A DNA stretch of 64,000 nt from Clarkia xantiana subsp. parviflora (taxonomy: Eukaryota > Streptophyta > Magnoliopsida > Myrtales > Onagraceae): positions 39,254,819 to 39,318,818 of the forward strand of contig JAPTYO010000008.1 in assembly GCA_036873135.1 (NCBI GenBank). Direction: 5' to 3'. A model generated the notes under the pieces. It had not been told where the DNA came from. It ran no database searches and saw only the letters and a list, made by a program, of their open reading frames with translations. The translations under genes were made by a program, and so were the position numbers. Positions 25,251 to 36,733 of this stretch are shown here, one piece after another (position 1 is the first letter of the stretch; every line of letters begins with the position of its first letter).

Positions 25251-26210
25251 ATGTTGAAGTGGATTAACTCTCATTTTCATTAGTTGACCAGGTACTTTTC
25301 TATAGAAGATTAATGCAGTATCAATTATTCGTTGAATAAAATCTTATTTTCTTAAATGATCCAATTAATTTAGCAGCATTCTCTAGGAGTCGCGATGCTT
25401 GGAATTTCTTCACCAGCAGCAGACTGAATAGACGAGAAATTCCAGATAAGATTCCTCTATTACTGTGATTTTGTGAACATCTTTGATGTTAATTGGTTTA
25501 TTTACTCCCTTAAAAGATGTCACTGTCGTCAAAAGAAGCCACCATATTCATTGTATGTCCCAGGAAATGTTCCTCAGAATATTATATAGATCAAAGTCTT
25601 CCACATACTCTTAAGGAGGCATGTACGGTTTATGTATTTGCATCTTTGTCTAGGTAAATTGACTAATTAGTTTGTATGCAATGAATATGGTGACATGTAT
25701 GGTTTATGGATTAATTTATAGGTTTTGGTTTAGATTTCCACATACTCCTTATATTTGAATTCTTGATTAATTACGTATACAATGCCTTGCTTATATTATC
25801 ATTCATCAGCTTCAACGTATGGTAATATTTGCTGCTTCTATGATGATAAGTTTATGTTTGTGTATAGATGGATTGTGCATTACTTGGGAATATGATGATC
25901 ATGCTTCTCCCATGATTTTAAGTATGAAGGGGATACGGTTCATGCTTCGTTTTGTGTGATCAAGTCCGATTCTTCTTGGCATTACACTCAAGAAGGTGTT
26001 GATCTTTTAGTAAATACTTAATTTTGCTCCATTTGATAGTGTGTTATTTCAATGAAGCTTAGATTAATCTCTTGAATTTATCACTTTGAATGATTAATAT
26101 CGTGGGTCTTTCGTGTTCAAAATAATTAATCTCAAGTGTTCTCCTTGCGTTATGCACACCCTTTTTCCTCCCACTGATTCTGATTTTTTGTTTATGTTGA
26201 AAAATTGCAG

Positions 26211-26311
26211 ATAGACATGATAGTTGTTACAGATGGAAATCAGATTCTTAGTCTTGGTGACCTAGGAGTAAAAGATATTGGGTCTCAAGTTGTATGTCGC
26301 TTATGGGGTTC
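26211..26311 (+). pseudogene. Captured malic enzyme exon fragment
   Basis: It begins directly after an intact acceptor (TTGCAG) and reads IDMIVVTDGNQILSLGDLGV. This closely resembles the VTDG-RILGLGDLG signature of plant NAD(P)-malic enzyme. The frame then degenerates; LYVAYG in another frame fits the family's next motif. The preserved splice acceptor points to capture at the DNA level. Confidence 0.65.
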
Positions 26312-27202
26312 TTCCGGAATTGGGTCGTGGCGACTTGGTCACCAAGCTTCACTATGATAAAGTGTTGAGATTCTGAGGTAAACAATATGAGATAAATGAT
26401 TAATTAAGAATCTGAGGTCTTATCCATATTTTCATTTAATTGTGTGTTGAGTATGATGGTTTTGGTGCATACAGTCTACATTAAGCCATAATCGGCAAAC
26501 ATGGAGCATTTTCTGCTGCATTATGCAATTCAAACAGGATTCAAAAGTTAGTTAAAATTCTCATTTTATAGAATGTTGATATAAATCCCCAGTATTAGAT
26601 CATATAAAGTGGTATTGAGTTGTAATGAGTTTTGGTCAGAAAGTTCGTTTTAAATTTATATGTTGTTTTTGTTATCATTGGACTTACATGTGAATGGTGA
26701 TAAGAAAGATCCAATAATATGCCCCTTATCTATTAGGCATTCAATTATACGGTTCTATCAAATACTCTAAACTAATGTATGAATTTGAGATTACGAAGTT
26801 TTACCAATGTTTCGATGAATCGTCTTTAATCTTTATATTGGCTACCGATTGAATTGGAATTGGACAAATACTTGGCATTTATGTTTAAAAAGGACCCTAT
26901 TTATTTAATTTTTATTCATACAGATTAGGTGTAGTGATTATTGAAGAGACTTTAGCGGTTAAGGTAGTAGTGACTACGCAATTGAAAAAATAGTACATTT
27001 TTTAAGGATCTTAATAATAGCTCAAGTGGATCATCAATGAGTTAGTAACAAAGTTCATGACAAGAAGGTTTGAATTCGTAGAAATCATTACAAATTGTCT
27101 TTAACAATTCATTATGGTCTTAGTGCTATGTTGTATTTGTTTTGGATTATGGTAAATTTTCTATCTTTTATATACACATTGACGTTTTCACTTTAGCATG
27201 TC

Positions 27203-27233
27203 GCCCCGCACTACGCGCGGGGTCAGCATCTAG
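27203..27233 (+). terminator. Helitron 3' terminal hairpin and CTAG end
   Basis: CCCCGCACTACGCGCGGGG can fold as a 6-8 bp GC stem; 10 bases later the element ends in CTAG. This is the Helitron rolling-circle termination signal. Confidence 0.85.
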
Positions 27234-29159
27234 TATTATGTAAAAGTGAATTTAAATTCTCATTTTTAGACCTTAAGAATCTTAACAATGGTAATTATTA
27301 TTATAATAAAAACAAAAGTTTGTGGGTAACATAATAAAACTATGTGAAAATCTACTCATGACTCAAATGCTAGCCGACAGTAATATCTACACTAATTAAG
27401 CATTTAGTCCTAAAAACTGTTTGAACATTCAAAGCCCAGCCCACCTCTTTGTTTAACATTTTACAAAAAAAAAAAAAAAACAACAACAACAACACTTCGT
27501 TAAACAGTTTAGCAACCCTAGCCACCCAACTCTCTTAACTTTCTTAACACGCAGCCACAATAACATACCTCAATCCCTAGTTCCATCTCTTACAAACGCA
27601 GCTCCATCTCTGTCGAGGATGGTGACGGTTGCCTGCCAGTCGCAATTCGCCTCCGTTAGCCTCTTCTGGTGGATGGTTTATCAATCTTCCTGCAACTAAA
27701 GATCAGGGAGCGACACCGCAGAGCGTGTCAACTGGGTTCGAAGTTCGAACCCCGCAGATCTATGTTCAAAGTTCAAACCCACGTCTACAGCCGGCCACAT
27801 CACACCACCTCAGCTTCTACATGAAAGTGCAAATACCGCCCTGCCATCTCCTCTGCGATTATGCTGTTAAGGACAGTGAAATCGAAAGTTGAGGTATCCC
27901 TTCTCATTTGCTAATACTTTCCAAATTCGGTGAAGAAAAAAGGATTCGTGGAAGAAAATTAAGTGGCGTCTCTTCTTCTGCAGTCACCTCATCCTCCTTA
28001 TGTTTATATAGGGTTGGTGGCTAAAAAACACAGCAAGTCCATCCGTTGAATTCGAAGGGTCCTCTTGGAGAATGAACAGACGCCAGTGTTGGAAAGAGGC
28101 TAAGAGCTTCATCTTCCTCTATATGTGATGTGTTTTAATTAGAGATATTAATTAGGTTTTCTTGGTAATTGATTTTAGGGTTAATTTATGTTGTGTGTTG
28201 TTGAATTGCGTTTTGAAAAGAATTTAGTGCAAAACTCAGAATCCAACGCAGAAATCAAACCCTCTAATTTTTGATTCATGAACCTTTGTAATTCGAGAGA
28301 GGACCCCCTAAGCGCCTCTTCGTTGCTAGAGAAATCTCGCTGACTTCAATGAGGGGTAGATGAGCAGCTACTACCTGGGTATCGCATGAATGCAACCTAA
28401 CCGCGCTGCTAAGTGATTAATTGCAGTTTGGAGTCTTTATCGGGACAAATTGGCTGCTGAGTTTCAACAAATTGGTGATTAATCATCCCCCAGCTCCAAC
28501 AACTTGCTTGCCTTCCCGCAGCTCAAAAACCAACAGTGCATCGAAAATAGGATTTTGGCAAAACCCCAGCTCCACATTACATCTGAATTCATCTCTCTAC
28601 CTAAATTTATATATATATATAGATATTAGATCATTTGTAAAATAATACTATAAATAATATTAAATTGAACAACAAGAAATATCAATAATTTTACTACTAA
28701 ATATTTAATTAATAAAAATTAAGAAAATCTGATGTTCACAAAAAAAAAAGAACTATATGATGGATTGTTAGCACATAAAAAAGTATAAGAATAATTGTAA
28801 AGTAAAAATAAAATTTTACTTTTGACTTAATAGTTTAATATGAGAAAATTTATAAAAAATTGGCTAAGAATTAGAAAAGAGTAAAGTTTTTACATGTGAA
28901 ATTTCCTGTGAAATTTTAGAAAGTATGAAAGAGAAACTAAAGAAACTAAAATCATATGAAAGAGAAATGATTTATTAATAAAATAAGGTTAGAGAAAAAG
29001 CAAGATACGAGAGAGATATTCCTAAGACACGTTTGAGGGTAAATTAGTCTGTGTAGCAAAAACAAGAGAGATAAAGATACAGACTTTTTCAGTGGTCACG
29101 TGTTAAAAATTTATTGGACATCGGAATATAACGGAATGTAGAACTCGGAATCACTATCA
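27234..29159. other. Unassigned sequence between the Helitron and an LTR-like repeat
   Basis: It includes a poly-A run followed by (CAA)n at about 27464-27492, a GC-richer stretch 27540-28540 with only short unconvincing open frames, and AT-rich sequence to 29100. I recognise no protein and no terminal repeats. It may be the inner part of the element whose LTR-like end is at 29160-29419. Confidence 0.4.
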
Positions 29160-29419
29160 ATTCTCATTTCTAAAATGGTAATTTAGTTGAATTGAGTACC
29201 GAGAGGGCGGAACTTTAATGATGTTTTATTCCGTAATAGAACCCCCGAACCTGAAACTCTTATCGTGGACCGATTATATACCTAGGGGTTTAATTCGTTA
29301 GTCACTTAGTAATTTAGGATTATAGTTAGCCTTATAATTAACTAGTGGCGACTCTTTAAAAAAATGCATGCGTTTTCAAAACGTAATCGCCTTAGGTCGG
29401 ATTTCTATGGTCTGACACA
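29160..29419 (-). repeat. LTR-like terminal repeat, copy 2 (TGTGTCAGACC family)
   Basis: The partner of 9570-9825. It shares GTACCGA-AGGGCG, AACCCCCGAAC, AGTGGCGACTCTTTAAAAA and the exact end GGTCTGACACA. It abuts copia protease codons of element F at 29420. Confidence 0.6.
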
Positions 29420-29670
29420 GACGGATGCCGAAGGATTCAAAAAAGATATACATTGGCAACAACTCACAAGTGGATGTCGAAGGAATAGGGAACTGCAGAT
29501 CGTCTATGTGCAATGGCAGAACATTACTTCTCGAAAATTTCCTTTTTGCTCCTAGAATTCGAAAGAATGTTGTTTCTGTAACTTCTTTTATGAATAATGG
29601 CTTTGCTTTATCATTTGAGAACTCCCTTGTTCATATTAATAAAGGCAATGTATTTTATGGGCATGCATAT
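29420..29670 (+). pseudogene. Copia protease-region fragment of element F
   Basis: It reads MPKDSKKIYIGNNSQVDVEG and FAPRIRKNVVSVTSFM, then HINKGNVFYGHAY, collinear with the protease/linker of element A (KDSKRIYIGDNSQVEV). It stops inside a codon series that resumes at 47112 (SSNGLIVMDLNGHE) after insertion C, with CATAT on both sides. Confidence 0.88.
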
Positions 29671-30526
29671 TGTTTGCACACGAGTTTCCTTCGTGGGCTT
29701 CTCTTTCCGTTCTCTCATTCTTCCTAGACTCCTCCTTCTAGTATTCCCGCTCCGTGGAATTCTTCTTCTCGTATGCCCGCTTCGTGAGCTTCTTCTTCTC
29801 GTGTACCTGTAGATGGGCACCGGGGAGGGAGTTCCCGGTAAGCCCATTGTTTGCACATGATGTCCTGAGTGTCTTTTTGCCTCGGACCTTCTCTCTTCCT
29901 TCTTCATGAGATACCTGCAAAAGGGGCGATACCGAGACCACAGGGGGTGGTGCTCGGTGTGCCCTCTCCGATGCTTAAATGAGTATAGGCATTTTAGAGA
30001 GAAGGCAGAGTTTGAGTGAGAGATAACAAGATTGTTTTCAAAAGGATGCCTCTATTTATAGAGTTCTTATTGGACAGCCCCGGTTCCATTGGTTTCCTGG
30101 TCCGGTTCTGGCAGGTTCGTATCATAAGTTGGCATTGACCGTAAATATGGTGCACTTGACCTCGGTTCGATCGTAGATGAGCATAATGTGTTTATGTGTG
30201 TGGGAATGACCTTCAAGGGTGAGCCCCGGGCGAAATATCGTCCGGGGTGGGGGTCCAGACAAGGGGGACTCTTCCGGATGGAGAGGGGTACACCCAAGGT
30301 CTTGCTCGGGTTATCCGAGCAAGGGGAGCCTTGCTCGGGTTACCCAAGCAAGGGTCCCTTGCTTGGGTTTCCCCCCGGGTGGTTTTTCACTCGGGGCCTT
30401 CCCGAGTAGATTCCGCCACTTGGGGTGTTTTCCGGGCTTACGTGGTGGGCCTCGGGTGTCCGTGTTCTAAATTTCGAATTATATTCAGTTATGGCCCAAT
30501 TATCGGGGTCCAATTTATAATAGCTT
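29671..30526 (-). repeat. 3' LTR of element C, start truncated
   Basis: It aligns with 46213-47106 from the TGTTTGCACACGAG end, but its other end breaks off after ...TTATAATAGCTT; the last ~18 bases (GGGCGTATATCCAACA in the other copy) are missing. A TATA box (minus CTATAAATAGAG) lies near 30051-30061. Confidence 0.82.
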
Positions 30527-30540
30527 CATGTTCAAGGAAG

Positions 30541-30688
30541 CTTCATGATGATCCCGGCCTTCGTTGAGTGCTCGAGGAACGTTGTAATTTCCTTCGCCCC
30601 TTGTTCAAGGAAGCTTCATGGCGATCCTGACCTTCGTTGAGTGCTCGAGGAACGTTGCAATTTCCCTTTGCCCCCTGTTCAAGGAAGC
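30541..30688. repeat. 73-bp tandem duplication
   Basis: Two copies, starting at 30541 and 30614, share CTTCGTTGAGTGCTCGAGGA and a TTGTTCAAGGAAG-type ending. They sit at the truncated edge of the LTR. Confidence 0.8.
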
Positions 30689-31326
30689 CGGATACACAAA
30701 ACACTATTGTTGATTTAAGCAAATTTATAGTTATTGTACAAGGGTAAGAGTCACGAGCCTTGGTCTCGTTTTACTTAGCCTTAGGACCGTGTCCTTTATG
30801 GAGGAACCTCCTTTTTAGGCTCTTGGAGCCGATAGGGCGCTTTGGAAGCGGTGTTGCGCTCCGTTTGCGAGAGTGTGAGTATGATCTTCTAGCTTTGGCC
30901 TTTAATGGGCATGACGTTTTTCTCTCCGTTCGTCGGAGTGTGAGCATGGTTCTTTAACCTTATCCCTGCAACTCACTCTTTGAGGTGAGTATTTGATGTA
31001 GATGTTGCCCCCATGGGAACTTGGTAGGTGCTTGTTGTTTGGGTGCCTTAGTGTCATGCCTAGGTCCCCTTGTTTGTGTAGATGATATATGCTCTCATGG
31101 AGGATATTTGGTTCCACCTTTCATTAGCTTAGGTAGTGTTGAGATGATTTTATTTGTCCCTCCTTGTAGGAGTATTTTCCATGCTTTATCCATTATAGTC
31201 CCCCATTTGACAAGTAATATTGTCCATGCACGTGTCTTTTGCCCCCGCAGTAAGAATTTGATCTTTATGCACTTTGGGACGTATCCTTGGGTAGGTTGGT
31301 CTTGATGGATTTATATGGTTTCATAG
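30689..31326. other. Element C 3' internal sequence, upstream of its antisense gene
   Basis: No coding signal. The part 31020-31290 is homologous to B's 40990-41260 read on the minus strand (for example AACTTGGTAGGTG, CATGCCTAGGTCCCC, ACTTTGGGACGTA). It is therefore the conserved region just upstream of the antisense gene. Confidence 0.6.
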
Positions 31327-31432
31327 CGGACGCTGTTTTTTCCTGACGGACCGCTGTTTTTTTCTAACGGACCGGTGTTTTTTTCCTGACGGACCGCTGT
31401 TTTTTCCTGACGGACCGCTGTTTTTTTCTTTC
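31327..31432. repeat. Short tandem repeat, five units of 21-22 bp
   Basis: Units read GACGGACCGCTGTTTTTTCC with small changes. Confidence 0.85.
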
Positions 31433-31436
31433 CCCT

Positions 31437-31750
31437 CTTGAACTTGACCTCTCTGCTATCCGTGCTTGGGTCGGATATAGAGTGTTGTGCCACCGCCAAC
31501 TCTGGGCTTACTCCCTTTGTCTCTTCTGATGTTTCAGTTGTATCAAGTATGGTGGTGAGTCCAGGTTCTATTCCTTAGTGATCTGGTACCCCTTGTTGTC
31601 TCATAAGGGGTTATTTGGATTGAGTAATGTTAAATGGAATAGCAAACGTCGGTTCGTCATTTCCTTTGAAAATGGTAGTGGCTATTGGGGTAAATACTGC
31701 TTCTTCGTTAAGGAGTTTTATCCTAGGGCGGTGATTTTGCCTTCGTGGTA
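31437..31750 (+). pseudogene. Antisense Transposase_28-like remnant of element C
   Basis: Plus strand, so antisense to element C: LDLSAIRAWVGYRVLCHRQL, WAYSLCLF, an in-frame TGA, then GGESRFYSLVIWYPLLSHKG and NVKWNSKRRFVISFENGSGY, WGKYCFFVKEF. It lines up with B's minus-strand gene (VWVGFRVLCHRQSWAYSLRL; KVKWDKKRRFFLAFESGSGH). Only the central domain survives. Confidence 0.75.
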
Positions 31751-31904
31751 TGCACACCTTGCACCTCTACAAGTGGGGGCTTGGCTCTTGTGCTATTCAT
31801 ACTCTGTGACCTGTGCATATATAGTTGTATGTATATGGTTGCCCCCGCAGTGGGCATGAGTGGAGGTGTTTGGCGTTTCGGACGCAAGGGGGGTGTTAAC
31901 CCTT

Positions 31905-32330
31905 GAAGTGATTATGCTTGGCAACCCATGTATACGTGCCCCCATAATGGGCACGTTGTTGTACGTAGAGTGATACTCCTCGTATTGGTTACACCTGGTA
32001 GCTCATATATGCGTGCCCCCGTAGTACACATGTTTTTGTATGTAGAGGGATACTCCTCGTATTGGCTACGCTTGGTAGCTCATATATACGGTTGTTCCTT
32101 CCATGCCACTGGTTGATACATAGCTTGTTGTAGGTGTTTGGTCCCTCCCCCGACTACCTTGGGTAGTGTTGGGATGGTTTTTCTTATCTCCCCATTAGGG
32201 GTCCTTGTGATGTTTGTTTATCCACCATAGTCCTTCCTTTAGCAAGTAGTATCATCCATGCACATTTCTTTGCCCCCGTAGTAAGCATTAGGTCTTTGTG
32301 AACTTTGGGACGTACTCCTGGGTAGGTTGG
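31905..32330. repeat. Duplicated segments in element C
   Basis: An ~80-bp unit (containing GATACTCCTCGTATTGG) occurs two to three times at 31905-32100. The stretch 32150-32330 repeats part of 31120-31290 (shared ACTTTGGGACGTA and TGCCCCCGTAGTAAGCAT-type words). Confidence 0.6.
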
Positions 32331-32749
32331 CGTTGATGGCTTAGCATAGTGCATCGTGGTAGGGTTAATTGTACTTGACGTGTTATTGCTCCTCCTCCTG
32401 GAGAACTTTTTGCTATGTCCTTCGTCCCCCTGGTTTGCTATGGTTGACGATCTTCTTGTGTTTGATTGCTACTTCTTTGAAGTTTCCTTACTTGCTTTTG
32501 AGGTGGGCTGGAGGATGTCAGTTGCTTAATTGGGCGTGTATCCCGCTTTGCCCCCCTAGTTAAGCAATGGCCTTAACCTTTCTTGACTCTATGATGGTCG
32601 GATAGGTGTCCGATTAGGCTATTGATAGTTGTTTGAAAGCTTGGTGGAGGCAATCTTCTTAGTTTGTCCCTTCGACCACTAAACTTGCGGTTGTTGGACT
32701 TTGTGGAATGAGGAGGATGTCTTCATGGTGATGGAGCATCATGCTTGGC

Positions 32750-33195
32750 TAACCCGAGTATTGGGGGATGTTATCCTCCTTTGATATATGGACATGATAG
32801 CCATTGTTGATATATAGGGGGGATGGTACCCTCCTTTGATATATGGGCATGATAGCCATTTGATGAAGTATAGGGGGATGGTACCCTCCTTTGATATAGG
32901 GACATGATAGCCACCTGTTGAAGTGTAGGGGGTTGTACCCTCCTTTGATATATGGACATGATAGCCATTTGATGAAGTATAGGGGGGATGGTGCCCTCCT
33001 TTTATATGGACATGATAGCCATTTGATGATGTATAGGGGGAATGGTATCCTTCTTTCATAAATGGACATGATAGCCATCTGTTGAAGTATAATGGGGGTT
33101 TTACCCTCCTTTGATATATATGGACATGATAGCCATTTGATGATGTATAGGGGAGATGGTACCCTCCTTTGATATATATGAACATGATAGCTAAT
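32750..33195. repeat. Tandem repeat, about 57-60-bp units
   Basis: About seven units containing GGACATGATAGCCATTTGAT and GGTACCCTCCTTTGATATAT. The open frames on the minus strand (repeating GYHVHI) are products of the repeat period, which is a multiple of three in places. Confidence 0.88.
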
Positions 33196-33305
33196 TGTTG
33201 AAGTACTTATATTCTCTATCTTATTGTAAAGGCTGCCCTTTGGTTAGGGGACTTACTTCCAGTTTTTTATGGATGAGTTGCCCTTTGATTGGGGGACTTA
33301 CTTCT

Positions 33306-33919
33306 TGGTGGATATACGCCCAAACCTTCACCAATTTGGCCCAATAGGTGGGCCCAAAAAGTAACCCGAGTGGAAAAACCCACTCGGGAGGACCCCGGGT
33401 GAAAAAACCACCCGGGACCCGAGCAAGGCCCTAGGGGTACCCCTTCGGGTACCCCCTAGTCCGGACCCCCACCCCGGACAATATTTCGCCCGACGCTTAC
33501 CCTTGAAGGGCTACACAACAACACTTGACTATATTGAACTTACCTACGGTCGAACCAAGGTCAAAGGCAACTTATTTACGAACAAAGCCGACCTATAATT
33601 ACGAACCCGCCACAGCCGGACCAGAGAACCATTGGAACCGTGGCGGTCCGATAAAAACCCTATAAATAGAGAGCTCATCCCCTCATTTGAAGGTATTCAC
33701 TCTCTCTCTAAGCTCACCTTCTCCCTAGGAGGTCTCACTAACTTAAGCTTCGGAGTGGGCTTACCGGGAACCCCCCCGGTGCCCCTTTTGCAGGGAAGCA
33801 AGGAGAAGATCGAGAAGGAGAAGCCCACCAAGGAGAGAGATCAGGAAGAAGAAGCCCACCTACGAAGGAGAAGCCCACCAACGGAAGAGAAGCCCACGAC
33901 GAACAATCTTGGGCAAACA
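33306..33919 (+). repeat. 5' LTR of element B
   Basis: Starts TGGTGGATATACGCCC and ends GGGCAAACA. A TATA box (TATAAATAGA) is at 33661-33670. U3 contains three consecutive inverted repeats: 33365-33388 (CCCGAGTG/CACTCGGG), 33394-33416 (CCCGGGTG/CACCCGGG) and 33434-33455 (GGGGTACCC/GGGTACCCC). Confidence 0.92.
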
Positions 33920-33939
33920 TTGGCGCCATCTGCGGATTC
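33920..33939 (+). other. Primer-binding site of element B
   Basis: TTGGCGCCATCTGCGGATTC directly follows the LTR, the TGGCGCC-type site common in Tat-lineage gypsy elements. Element C has the diverged equivalent CTGGCTCCGTCTGCGGATTC. Confidence 0.82.
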
Positions 33940-33972
33940 AAGCAAGAAAGCACATAGCTACTACTAGCGATC

Positions 33973-36733
33973 ATGGCGGTAACTAGAAGGCAGGTAGGAG
34001 AGTCAAGTAGGCAAGTAAGGCAGTTCGGAGAGCCGAGTAGGCAACTACCAACGGGTGGAAACAACCAACCACCACCAGGAGGAGGCAGGGAGCAACAAGT
34101 TGAAGGCCTGCAAGCAAATATGGAAGAGCATCGGGAAGAAGCAAGGATCAGGGAGCAACCAATCCTAGAGGAACAGAATTCCTCAACCAATGCGCATCCG
34201 GAACAAACAGTCAACCAACCACATCCACAACCGCCACAAGAAAGAAATCAAAGAACACACAACATCACGCCCGAGATGATGGCGGCCATGGAGGAAGTGC
34301 TAGATAGAAGAGAGCGCCTAAGGGCAGCTCTAAGGCAAGAACAACAAGGATACCAAGCATCACCTCCAAGATCAATGGGGGGAAACCAACCGGCGTACAC
34401 TCATTCTTACAACCAGCAGTATCAACAAAGGGGGCAACCACAACCAAGAGATGCCAACAATCCGGCAAATGATGGACACAAATATGCTGGGCTGCAAAAT
34501 AGCCAAGACCATGATGCACCTCAGGACGACCAAAGGTACGCAGGACCTTAGAATGACCAAAGGTATGCAGCACCCCATAATGGCCAAGGACAGGCAAGAC
34601 CCTAGAACAACCAAGGATATGCTCAGCCCCAGAACCATCAAAGGCATGTTGGACCACAAAAAGGACAGAGATACGTCGGACCCCAGGCCGCAGTGCAACA
34701 GAACTTGCAAACCATAGCCCTCACAAGAGGAGATAGAGGAACTGATAGCAAGGAAGATCAAGGACTCAAAGGGAAGAGCGATGCACAAGTTGAGAGACAG
34801 ATCCTCACACCCCTTCACTCAAGAGCTAATCTACACAATGGTACCCTCGAACGTCCAACCACGTCAAATTGCTAACTATGTTGGCAAAGGAGATCCAATA
34901 CAACATATATAGAAGCACGAGTCGTCACTCCTAGGAAGGACCGTCGTGGATGATCACTTCGCGATGTTATTCCCCTCAACCTTGGCAGGAAATGCCGCAC
35001 ACTGGTTCTTCAATCTCCCCCAGGGCTCAATCACCTCCTGGGCAGACTTAAAGGACAAGTTCATCCAACAGTACCTGGGAGAGAGACAACTGTTAAAGGG
35101 TGACTCGGCACTGGATGACGTGAAGCAGGGACACGATGAAACATTAGCAAGCTATTACACGAGGTTCAACGAAAACATCGCAGACATAGCAACGGAACTA
35201 TCGGAGGGGGAGATAGTCCGAGCATTTATTAGGAACCTAGGACGCTGGGGGGCACCATTGGCAGACAATGTGGAAGTTATGCCAATCAATACCCTCGAAG
35301 AGATGGTCGAGAGAGTGAAGGCTTACATCGATTTGGAGCGTGCACGCTCGAACCGAAGAAGAGGATACGAAGCTCAGCGACAAGAGAAAAACAAGCAAGC
35401 CAAAGGAAAACCCCAGCAGATGGGGATCCCACCACAAGTACCACGAAGGCAACCATGGACGCCACTGGGAGGAACAAGAGCAAATGAGCAGTCAAGGCCC
35501 CAAGGCATACATAACATTGTCTTTACCCCCGTTACAAAGGAAGTCTCAGTCATTCTCCAAGAGATGAAAAGGCTAAACTTGTGGACTCCGCCACCGGAGA
35601 AGAGAAAGACAAGGATGGGCAACAACATAGAGCAGTGGTGTGAATACCACAACACCGACGGGCACCACACAGACAATTGCTTGCACCTGCAGCGTGACAT
35701 TGAAAGCATCATCCAAGAAGGAATGCTAAAGAATTTTGTTAAAGACGAAAGGAAAAGAGATAGGAGTCCTCAGCCAAAGTACAACGACAAAGGAAAGGGA
35801 AAAGAGAAGATGGATGAAATCCCACCACCCCAGAACAGAAAACTAACCATCAACGTCATTCACGGCGGACTGGCAACAGGGGGAGAGATCTCCAACTCTA
35901 GGGAGGTCTACGTGGCACAAGTCATAGAGATGTCTCCATTTGGAAAACGCCAAAGGCCGGTCGAGAACACGAAGATAACATTCTCGGACGAGGATTTGAA
36001 GTATGTGGTATACCCACATGACGACGCCTTGGTGATCTCGATGGATATAGCAGGTTGCAACGTGAGAAGAATGCTAGTGGATGGGGGTAGCTCCAGTGAC
36101 ATCCTCCACATTGATGTGATAAGAGCAATAGGAAAGACAGAGCTCAAACCTGTTAGCTTCCCCCTTGTTAGCTTCGCAGGAACAACAACATTCCCCATTG
36201 GAATAATCACTCTTCCTGTGACCATAGGTGAAGGATGGACTCAACTCCAGTTGAAAGTAACATTTGTGGTAGTCGAAGAACTGGGAGCCTATAATGGGAA
36301 AATTGGTCGCACAACGATTAACCCAAATCGTATAGTCCCATCAACCGTCCACCAGAAGATGATGTTCCCGACACCAAATGGCATAGGAGAGGTGTTGGGA
36401 GACCAAGCAACATCAAGGAAGTGCTACCTGAATGCCATGAGAAGGAGGGCACAGCATGGCCTACCCATAACCTTCATGGAGACACCAAGAGGGAATCCAA
36501 GAGGAAGGAACAGCCAAGGTGGGAGTACCATGATGGGGGGCAATAATGGGAGCCATAACCCACCTTCTGAACATGACAAGGCAGGTTTTTACAAAGAGGA
36601 AGAGACAGGAGCACCTAGAGCAAGATGCGGAGGATGCGGAAAAGAATACAAGGGAGGAAAGAAAGAAAAGAAGAAGAAGAGAAAGGATGGAAAACCGAGA
36701 AAGCTTGTAAGATATCCAGCTGGAGAAAGATGA
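33973..36733 (+). pseudogene. Gag1 and retropepsin of element B, broken
   Basis: It starts MAVTRRQVGESSRQ 33 bases after the PBS. The N-terminal part is Gln/Pro/Asn-rich with repeated QRYAGPQN-type units, interrupted by TAG at 34549 and 34603. A frame change near 34.8 kb and a TAG at 34910 follow. From 34946 a long frame is intact: the Retrotrans_gag core (LFPSTLAGNAAHWFFNLPQG, FIQQYLGERQLL, IVRAFIRNLG), a Tat-type Cys-His motif CEYHNTDGHHTDNC (C232-H235-H240-C245 counting from 34946), and an aspartic protease site MLVDGGSSSDIL (Asp codon 36080-36082). After the protease it runs into a Lys/Gly-rich tail and stops at 36733 instead of entering RT. Confidence 0.9.

Larger units (their letters stand above)
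24388..27233 (+). mobile_element. Non-autonomous Helitron with captured gene fragments
   Basis: The 5' end is TCTATATATATAATAAATC, preceded by A (24387). The 3' end is a GC-rich hairpin followed by ...TCAGCATCTAG, and the next base is T (27234). These are the Helitron hallmarks: TC start, hairpin, CTAG end, and insertion between A and T with no duplication. No Rep/helicase is encoded. Within it are short coding-like pieces with splice-site remnants (25134-25250 and 26211-26311). Confidence 0.85.

Noticed and set aside
27730..27790. tRNA-derived SINE or tRNA gene (GGTTCGAAGTTCGAACCCC)
   Set aside because: Only a B-box-like word; no A box at the right spacing, no cloverleaf and no 3' tail.
32739..33185. 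148-codon minus-strand frame with repeated GYHVHI
   Set aside because: A by-product of a tandem repeat whose period is near a multiple of three; overlapping frames read equally long.
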